From DATKKG01 sp964475215 (GTDB lineage: Archaea; Thermoproteota; Nitrososphaeria; Conexivisphaerales; DTJL01): a stretch of DNA of 32,185 bases. The stretch is from assembly GCA_964475215.1 (NCBI GenBank), contig CAYYVT010000056.1, positions 1-32,185 on the forward strand. Direction: 5' to 3'. Below, one piece after another: positions 15,637-21,129 of this stretch. The notes beneath the pieces were generated by a model. The model made no database searches. It worked only from the letters and a program-made list of their open reading frames with translations, and had not been told where the DNA came from. The position numbers were made by a program, and so were the translations under genes. Positions within the stretch are counted from its first letter, which is position 1, and each line of letters opens with the position of its first letter.

Positions 15637-16356
15637 TTGATCGACTACGACAAAGTTGCGGCGGACTACGCTAGGCTCAGGCAGGTCCATCCCGGAGTTC
15701 TGGGCGGGCTCTTGACGGAGGGTGGCCTAAAGAGGGCATCAAGGGTTCTTGAAGTGGGCTGCGGCACTGGCAACTACATTGGCGCCATAGCCCAACAGGT
15801 AGGTTGCAGAAGCTACGGCATCGATCCATCGGAGAGGATGTTGGGCGAGGCCCGTGAGAAGGTCGGGGTCAGGGTTCGGCTTGGGAGGGGAGAGAAGCTC
15901 GAGTTCAGGTCGACCTTCTTCGACCTGGTCTTCACGGTGGATGTAGTTCACCATCTCAGCGACCGAATGGCGTACTTCCGGGAGGCCTACCGCGTGACGA
16001 AGCCCAGTGGCAAGATTTGCACCGTCACCGACTCCGAGTGGATCATACGCCATCGCAGGCCCCTTTCTTTCTACTTCCCCGAGACGGTGGAGAGGGAGCT
16101 GGCGAGATATCCTTCGATTTCTGAACTGAAGGTGCTCATGGAGAAGAGTGGGTTCGTGAGGATTGCCGAGAACATGGTGAAGTTCCCGTACGACCTGACC
16201 GACATTGAACCCTACCGCAATAAGGTCTTTTCAGCGCTGCAGCTCATTCCTGAGGAGGCCTTCCAGGAAGGGATCGCTCGCATGGAGAGGGACCTAAAAG
16301 ATGGCCCGATTAGGTGTGTGTCTCGATACACGCTCCTCTGGGGTTCAAGACTGTAG
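15637..16356 (+). CDS. SAM-dependent methyltransferase, class I
   Basis: A 239-aa class I methyltransferase starting at TTG 15637, giving MIDYDKVAADYARLR, a typical N-terminus for this family. The frame stays open upstream to 15376, but that part overlaps the opposite-strand hypothetical gene and looks non-coding. Motif I is RVLEVGCGTGNY at 36-47, then GIDPSERML, then the LVFTVDVVHHLSD strand with a histidine pair, and a post-II segment AYRVTKPSGKICTVTDSEW. The C-terminal part (ISELKVLMEKSGFVRIAEN) is usual for UbiE/COQ5-like methyltransferases. The substrate is unknown. It stands alone between divergent and unrelated genes. Confidence 0.82.
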   Translation: MIDYDKVAADYARLRQVHPGVLGGLLTEGGLKRASRVLEVGCGTGNYIGAIAQQVGCRSYGIDPSERMLGEAREKVGVRVRLGRGEKLEFRSTFFDLVFTVDVVHHLSDRMAYFREAYRVTKPSGKICTVTDSEWIIRHRRPLSFYFPETVERELARYPSISELKVLMEKSGFVRIAENMVKFPYDLTDIEPYRNKVFSALQLIPEEAFQEGIARMERDLKDGPIRCVSRYTLLWGSRL

Positions 16357-16472
16357 GCTTTGGCGGTCTGTGGCGCTCATCTCGTGCCATATAGTCGTCT
16401 GGTAGGCTTCTAGAGGGGCCCGAGCTTGCAGCCGCGCGGGGATTGTCGAGCTGCCGACCTCTGCAAGACAAG

Positions 16473-16482
16473 GAATTAATAC
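16473..16482 (+). promoter_or_regulatory. TATA-like box for the 85-aa membrane protein
   Basis: GAATTAATAC is centred 27 bases before GTG 16505, predicting leaderless transcription. A GGAGGATC string also ends immediately before the GTG, too close to work as a normal ribosome binding site. Confidence 0.45.
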
Positions 16483-16504
16483 TTGGACGAGCTACTGGAG
16501 GATC

Positions 16505-16762
16505 GTGAAGCAGCTTACTCGCAGGCAGGCGATCATCCTCGGCTGCTGGTGCGTAGGCGTGGCCCTTTGCGCATTGGGCGTCGTGCTTTGGGTCCTGACA
16601 TTCCTCCAGTGGCTGTCACCGGCTGGGAGTTTCAGCTGGATCCCCGACAGCCGGTTGGCCATTCTAGTGACGGATAGTGGGATCATCTTCGTCATAGCGT
16701 TTCTCTACCTGCAGAGGGGCAGCAAGCCACTTATCGAGCTCTTCCATCGCCCGAACATATGA
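16505..16762 (+). CDS. Small two-helix membrane protein (85 aa)
   Basis: I do not recognise the family. A basic N-terminus (KQLTRRQ) is followed by a hydrophobic helix at about 10-35 with four small or aromatic features including two cysteines (GCWCVG), a 15-residue loop, and a second helix at about 51-70. By the positive-inside rule both ends are cytoplasmic. The start is GTG 16505, supported by a TATA-like box at leaderless spacing. It could be an accessory subunit, but no partner is next to it. Confidence 0.55.
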   Translation: MKQLTRRQAIILGCWCVGVALCALGVVLWVLTFLQWLSPAGSFSWIPDSRLAILVTDSGIIFVIAFLYLQRGSKPLIELFHRPNI

Positions 16763-16873
16763 AATAGCGTGAGATCATCGTTACAAACCATCCTCTTCAT
16801 AGGCTGGCATTGTGAGAAATCGGATAGATCTATCTTCGAACTTGCCCAGCCTGAAGCCGAGTTATCTTAGCCA

Positions 16874-16888
16874 GGGCGCGGAGCGCCC
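16874..16888. terminator. GC-rich hairpin between convergent genes
   Basis: GGGCGC and GCGCCC make a perfect 6-bp stem with a GGA loop. It lies in the 164-base gap between the convergent 85-aa membrane protein gene and the PPOX gene. It may be a bidirectional boundary; there is no T-run next to it. Confidence 0.3.
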
Positions 16889-16926
16889 CACATCTCCGAT
16901 TCAATAGATTCTCTAGTGCGTCAGCC

Positions 16927-17358
16927 CTATCGCCACGGAGCTACGACGTGGGTCGGCTCGATCTTGATGAGGACACGTCTCTGCGGCTGGCGCTTCTGGT
17001 ACTTGTCTTGTCCTAAGTACTTCTTCGCCATCTTGTCGATGTGCTCCTCCGCCCCCGTGAACGTCACTTCGCGCACGAGCCCACGTATGACAGCCAAGTT
17101 ATAGGGATTTGTCGGGTCGCATACGTCGAGGGCCACCTTCGGATTCCTGACCGCGTTCCTGTGCTTCTGGCTTCCCTCGAAGGTGTTGATGAGCACGAGG
17201 TCCCCTTCATGGTCAACCCAAGTCTGAGTGACATGGGGGGATCCATCTGGCATCAGGGTGGCGAAGTTCGCGAAACTTTTCCCTTCGATTAGCTTCTTCA
17301 CGGAGTCCGGGAGAGGTTTCATTTCGTTCGATATACGCTGGCTGAGGTTTGTAAACAT
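16927..17358 (-). CDS. PPOX-class F420-dependent oxidoreductase
   Basis: A split beta-barrel flavin/deazaflavin-binding protein of 143 aa. The core matches the F420-type Rv1155-like branch: SFANFATLMPDGSPHVTQTWVD, then VLINTFEGSQKHRNAVRNPKVALDVCDP, then a GLVREVT strand and a closing RVLIKIEPTHVV. Such enzymes bind reduced F420 and reduce small organic or tetrapyrrole substrates; the actual substrate is unknown. ATG 17358 is used; the internal ATG 17322 (MKPLPDSVKKLIEG) fits the usual N-terminus as well. No promoter is clear upstream, so it may be transcribed with the deacetylase-like gene 64 bases before it. Together with the FGD-like gene it suggests the organism makes F420. Confidence 0.82.
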   Translation of the reverse strand: MFTNLSQRISNEMKPLPDSVKKLIEGKSFANFATLMPDGSPHVTQTWVDHEGDLVLINTFEGSQKHRNAVRNPKVALDVCDPTNPYNLAVIRGLVREVTFTGAEEHIDKMAKKYLGQDKYQKRQPQRRVLIKIEPTHVVAPWR

Positions 17359-17422
17359 ATCTCGGCTTGTAGGCGCAGGCCTTGAGGCCAGCAGCTGGAA
17401 TGAAGTCCACGGCTGGTCTAGC

Positions 17423-18430
17423 TTATCCCTGGCTGTTGCGTCCAGCTAATCTCCGATATCTCCAGACGGCAACGGTCAGCAACGCGGCAGGGCCGAGGGC
17501 GAGCAGCCCTAGGAGTGGACTTAGCCCGGCGGCGCCGCTTGGTTCCGTGGCCATCGGTTGCAGATTTCTGGTCACCGAGTCTGCCGATGGCCCCGACGTG
17601 GGTTCCGTGCTGGGCAGGGTAGATGGGGGCGTCGTGACCATCTGGACAGCTTGCGTCGTCGTCTGGGGGCCAGCAGTTGGATCCACGAAGGGCGAAACTA
17701 CCCACCGTGGATCGAAGGGGTGAATGAGGATCTGGACGACGTCACCGGGTATCAGGATGTCCAAGTTCTCCCTCAAGTAGTCCAGCTGCCCGTCGACGTC
17801 CGACAGGAACGAGTACTCAGTCGGCGCGAAGGCCGTGAACGGAAGATACTCGGCTGAGACCACTCCAAAGGGTGTCAAGTTCTCCTCTCGCTCGAAGTCG
17901 CCGCTTTCGTAGAGGTAGTTGTAGGTTCCCCCATGTGCAGAAACCGTTTCGATGTCGAAGTACTGTCTCAGGAAGGCGATGTTCTGGCCGAAGAGCTCCC
18001 TCGCCATGTCGACGTCGGCGGGCCTGGTGAAGCCATCGGTTGTCTCGTCCATGACATCGTAATGATATCCAATCTCCATGCTCCCATGCTCCACGAACCA
18101 CTGCCACATCGTGGCGACGTCTTGGATCAGGTACTCGGGGGGCGCGGAGGGGATCAGGTCCGAGTAAACCCTCAGGTAGTTGGTGCTCCTAAAGCCCATC
18201 CTGTAGTCCATCTGCACCATATCCAGGCCGTCCGCATAGTCTACATCGTGCCTGAACAGGATGTTGATCTTGTCGGGGTCGTAGGCGCTGTCGTATTCCT
18301 TGACCGTGTGCACGTCGTAAACGTCTCGGTCTGAGATGAGGTCAAGGAAGTCCGAGTAGAGCGGGAGGTCAGCGGAATCGAGGGGGGACTGGCTAAGGTG
18401 ATCTGATTGGACGGGCGCAACGTGTATCAT
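17423..18430 (-). CDS. Polysaccharide deacetylase-like protein with C-terminal membrane anchor
   Basis: About 335 aa from ATG 18430. RHDVD at 60-64 has the paired acid and histidine of NodB-fold deacetylases, with further candidate metal or catalytic residues in GYHYD (121-125), SAHGG (164-168) and LIHPFDPRW. After the fold there is a Ser/Thr/Pro-rich linker (QTTTQAVQMVTTPPSTLPST) and a C-terminal hydrophobic helix with a basic end (VWRYRR), as in surface-anchored archaeal proteins. No signal peptide is seen at any candidate start: ATG 18430, TTG 18436, TTG 18499, or ATG 18630 near the FGD-like gene. The start and export route are therefore unresolved. Possibly modifies surface glycans; this is inferred from the fold. 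Confidence 0.72.
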   Translation of the reverse strand: MIHVAPVQSDHLSQSPLDSADLPLYSDFLDLISDRDVYDVHTVKEYDSAYDPDKINILFRHDVDYADGLDMVQMDYRMGFRSTNYLRVYSDLIPSAPPEYLIQDVATMWQWFVEHGSMEIGYHYDVMDETTDGFTRPADVDMARELFGQNIAFLRQYFDIETVSAHGGTYNYLYESGDFEREENLTPFGVVSAEYLPFTAFAPTEYSFLSDVDGQLDYLRENLDILIPGDVVQILIHPFDPRWVVSPFVDPTAGPQTTTQAVQMVTTPPSTLPSTEPTSGPSADSVTRNLQPMATEPSGAAGLSPLLGLLALGPAALLTVAVWRYRRLAGRNSQG

Positions 18431-18617
18431 ATCCAAGTCTGATTCCTTGCCAACGCTCCGAGGCGCTGGAGAACGAGGCTGTTGATGGAAGGGCCTCAAC
18501 GAACTTCGACCAACGGACCTGTAGCGCTCTCCGCCCGTTATTTTGCTTTCGGGGACAGACCAGCTTCTGTCAGGGCCTGGGAAGAGTGTCAGAGAAAGGC
18601 GACTTCGATGTACCTCG

Positions 18618-18630
18618 ACTAAAAGCATAT
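18618..18630 (+). promoter_or_regulatory. TATA-like box for the FGD-like gene
   Basis: ACTAAAAGCATAT is centred 32 bases before GTG 18656, placing the start of transcription a few bases before the codon. Confidence 0.4.
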
Positions 18631-18655
18631 CTACCCATCGGCGCGTGGAAAGCTC

Positions 18656-19708
18656 GTGCCTAAGCTGAGGGTGGGGTACTGGGCGGCAGCCGAGCAGCAC
18701 AACCCTGACATCCTCATCCAATACGCAAGGGAGGCCGAAGTCGTCGGTTTCGACATCATCGCCGTCAGCGACCACTTCGCTCCTTGGCGGGATTCGGACG
18801 GCCAGGCCGTCTTTCCGTGGGTTTGGATGGCGGCCGCCGCGAGCCAGACTCGAAGCACCGAGCTGGGGACGGCAGTGACTACGCCTACGGACCGCTACCA
18901 CCCCGCCATCGTGGCCCAGGCCTTCGCCACCCTTGACTACCTCTTCCCGGGGAGGATCTTCATCACCCTAGGCACGGGGCACAAGATGAACGAAGTCCCT
19001 CTCGGCTTCGCATGGCCCAAGGCCAGCCAAAGGATAGCCCGGCTGGAGGAGGCCCTTGAGGTGATTCAGCTCCTCTGGAAGGGCGACTTCGTCAACTACG
19101 ACGGGAAGTACTTCAAGCTGATCAACGCCAAGCTCTATACCCCGCCGAAGAAGAAGATCCCCGTCTACCTAGCGACGGCCAACGAGAAGGTCGCAGCCAT
19201 GGCGGGGCGGCTGGGCGACGGCATCCTCACCAACCCAAGAGGACTGGAGAATCATATCTCCATACTCAAGTCGATGCAGGACGCGGCCCTAAAGGCCGGC
19301 AAGGACCCCTCGAAGCTGGGCACCTGCTTGGAGTTCAAGGTCTCATACGACGTGGACTACGACAGGGCCTTCAAGTCGGCCTCGTACTGGGCCCCCACGG
19401 CCATCCCCAAGGACATAAGGGAGGGCATCTCTGACCCGCGCCAGCTCGAAGCGAACGTGGGGCCCGAAGCCATGGACGGGATCAAGAAGACATGGCTGAT
19501 CACAGACGACTCCGACGACATAATCAGGAAGCTGGGCGAGTTCCTGAAGATGGGGTTCAACCGCGTATACATTCACAGCGCCTCCCCCAACGAGCACAGG
19601 TTCCTTCACCTAGTGGGCAGGGACATCCTGCCGTGGATGAAGGAGTACTACGAGAGCCTCACCGATGTGGAGAGGATGACCCTGCCCCTGCGGACGTCTC
19701 TCGACTAG
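18656..19708 (+). CDS. LLM-class F420-dependent dehydrogenase, FGD-like
   Basis: A luciferase-like TIM-barrel protein of 350 aa. From memory it aligns without gaps over the first 113 residues with the mycobacterial F420-dependent glucose-6-phosphate dehydrogenase FGD1, sharing E13, D39, H40 and W44 and blocks such as SDHFAPW and AQAFATLDYLFPGRIF. Differences lie at the active site: FGD1 E109 is H109 here, and the FGD1 histidine near 260 is E256 here, as if exchanged. Phosphate-contacting lysines appear as R195 and R255, and an arginine as T278. The enzyme probably uses F420 on a sugar-like alcohol, but glucose 6-phosphate is not assured. Its stop shares CTAG with the convergent SIS gene. Confidence 0.82.
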   Translation: MPKLRVGYWAAAEQHNPDILIQYAREAEVVGFDIIAVSDHFAPWRDSDGQAVFPWVWMAAAASQTRSTELGTAVTTPTDRYHPAIVAQAFATLDYLFPGRIFITLGTGHKMNEVPLGFAWPKASQRIARLEEALEVIQLLWKGDFVNYDGKYFKLINAKLYTPPKKKIPVYLATANEKVAAMAGRLGDGILTNPRGLENHISILKSMQDAALKAGKDPSKLGTCLEFKVSYDVDYDRAFKSASYWAPTAIPKDIREGISDPRQLEANVGPEAMDGIKKTWLITDDSDDIIRKLGEFLKMGFNRVYIHSASPNEHRFLHLVGRDILPWMKEYYESLTDVERMTLPLRTSLD

Positions 19709-20850
19709 GATATTACCGACCTATGCCACCGGAGGATGTTCTCCGGGAGCTTGAGCCCCCTCTGCTCTACGCGCTCCACCAGGAAGATGGGGAGAGGGCT
19801 GAGCAGGTACGCCGCCTTCATGTAGAATGAGCTGGGCGTCCCCGCCTTCCAGTCCCCCTTTAGCAGGTATGTGTAGTCCGAGAGTGACTCGATGGTGCTG
19901 TCGGGCGTCCCAAGTATGGAGGCGATCTGCCCTCCCATCTTCTTGAAGTTCCTGCACCAGCCAGCGACTATCTCCGTCTCCCCGCTCATCGAGACCACGA
20001 TGATGGTGTCACCGGCCCTCGGAGGGGGGATGTTCGAATCGCCAGAAACATAGACTAGGTCGCCGAGCGCCCTCTTCACATGCCCCACTCTTACGGCGGC
20101 CATCCTCACGACCTCCTTGCTGCTCCCCAGGCCGGCGAAGAAGCATGTGTTCCTCGCCTCCAGGGAATCTATCAGGTGCTCGAAATAGTCGGACCCCACG
20201 AAGTCATCCATCAGGGTCGAAATCTCGCCCGAAAGGTCCTTCACGATTGGGAGTATCATGGTCGCCGGGGCTTCCCTCCACATGGCCTCCACCATGCCGT
20301 GGGCTAGAAGCCCGCTCGCCAGCGAGAACATATCCTCGAGGATCCCGTAGCTCTTGAACTCCTTCGCCTCGACGAGGGTGTCCGACTCCTCCTTGCTCTT
20401 CAGCACAATGATGTTCCCATACTTTGCCGAGAGCTTGGCCATGGGGGATTCCATGTCAGATGTTATCAGGTCGATCCGGAAGTCTCTCGCCTGGCCCGTG
20501 TTCTCGAGGTAGATCCCCAGCTTCTGGGCGTCAAGGAGGGGGGTCAGCGACTTGCCGCTGCTTGAGTTGATGAGAAGGCATACCTGGCCATACTTCCTCC
20601 TGAGTATCGGCGCCGCGAGGGCCATGTCGGTGGCGGGAAACCCGATGTCTCCTCTATCTAAGACCCTCTTCCCATAGCTCATCTTGGCCAGCTCGCTGCA
20701 GGCGATGGAAATTGCTCCCTTTGACCTCCCCTCCCCGCTGGGGATGATCACGCCAGCGCTAGTCAGATCGTGATAGAAAGGCTCGACCTGCCCGACGTCC
20801 ACGGCGTCCAAGTTCTCGAAGATCCGGTTGATGTAGTCGACCTTGCTCAA
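19705..20850 (-). CDS. Tandem SIS-domain sugar-phosphate isomerase-like protein
   Basis: A 381-aa protein with two SIS (sugar isomerase) domains. The first spans about 30-160, with INSSSGKSL at 95-102 as the phosphate-binding Ser/Thr loop. The second spans about 230-365, with FAGLGSSKEVVR, then VSMSGETE at 286-293 and SILGTPDSTIESLSDYTY. The second domain resembles 6-phospho-3-hexuloisomerase (HxlB) and other aldose-ketose isomerases, which normally have one SIS domain per chain. The protein looks like a fused and diverged duplicate. The start is TTG 20850; the frame is open upstream to 20910 but holds no ATG, GTG or TTG. Convergent with the FGD-like gene, with 4 shared bases. Substrate unknown. 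Confidence 0.78.
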   Translation of the reverse strand: MSKVDYINRIFENLDAVDVGQVEPFYHDLTSAGVIIPSGEGRSKGAISIACSELAKMSYGKRVLDRGDIGFPATDMALAAPILRRKYGQVCLLINSSSGKSLTPLLDAQKLGIYLENTGQARDFRIDLITSDMESPMAKLSAKYGNIIVLKSKEESDTLVEAKEFKSYGILEDMFSLASGLLAHGMVEAMWREAPATMILPIVKDLSGEISTLMDDFVGSDYFEHLIDSLEARNTCFFAGLGSSKEVVRMAAVRVGHVKRALGDLVYVSGDSNIPPPRAGDTIIVVSMSGETEIVAGWCRNFKKMGGQIASILGTPDSTIESLSDYTYLLKGDWKAGTPSSFYMKAAYLLSPLPIFLVERVEQRGLKLPENILRWHRSVIS

Positions 20851-20908
20851 TGAGATTCGTCTCCGGGGGATGTCGCCAACCTTATCGACGATGTCCCTTC
20901 CTCGGACG

Positions 20909-20921
20909 GATTATAATAGGT
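20909..20921 (-). promoter_or_regulatory. TATA-like box for the SIS gene
   Basis: On the minus strand the string is ACCTATTATAATC. Transcription would start near 20888, leaving a leader of about 38 bases before TTG 20850, with a weak GGAG in it. This is one of the few leadered genes in the window. Confidence 0.45.
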
Positions 20922-20978
20922 TACTTGGGTCGGCTTCGAATGACCCTGTTGACCTGATGGAGATGAATTGATTTGAAG

Positions 20979-21075
20979 CGGGCCCGGTGGGATTTGGACC
21001 CACGGCCTAACGCTTAGGAGGCGTTCGCGCTATCCATACTTCACCCCATCTTGAATGGGACTGCGCTACGGGCCC
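20979..21075 (-). tRNA. tRNA-Arg(CCT) with an apparent D-loop intron
   Basis: On the minus strand the acceptor GGGCCCG pairs with CGGGCCC, followed by discriminator G; CCA is not encoded. The D-stem is GCGC/GCGC, the anticodon stem AACGC/GCGTT with loop CTCCTAA (anticodon CCT), and the T-arm GTGGG-TCCAAAT-CCCAC. All stems are perfect. The D-loop is 32 bases instead of about 9-11. It can form a bulge-helix-bulge: CCAT pairs with ATGG between a GTC bulge and an AGT bulge. Cutting there would remove about 21 bases (21039-21059) and leave a 76-base tRNA with D-loop AGTTATGGATA. The exact splice sites are inferred. It reads AGG arginine codons, frequent in this window. Confidence 0.88.
21039..21059 (-). 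other. Proposed 21-base tRNA intron (D-loop)
   Basis: Inferred by folding by hand: a 4-bp CCAT/ATGG helix with 3-base bulges on each side and a further TCA/TGA helix within. Boundaries could shift by a few bases. The tRNA splicing endonuclease of archaea accepts such motifs outside the anticodon loop. Confidence 0.5.
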
Positions 21076-21099
21076 GCAACGCACGAGTCGGAGAAGCTT

Positions 21100-21110
21100 C
21101 TTTATTAAAT
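21100..21110 (-). promoter_or_regulatory. TATA-like box for tRNA-Arg
   Basis: ATTTAATAAAG on the minus strand is centred about 30 bases before the tRNA 5' end at 21075, so the tRNA has its own promoter just after the ppdK stop. Confidence 0.55.
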
Positions 21111-21129
21111 GATAGGAGGCCGCCGATCC

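Noticed and set aside
18431..18901. N-terminal extension of the deacetylase-like gene to 18901
   Set aside because: It would run opposite the 5' part of the clearly coding FGD-like gene and contains no signal peptide or domain.
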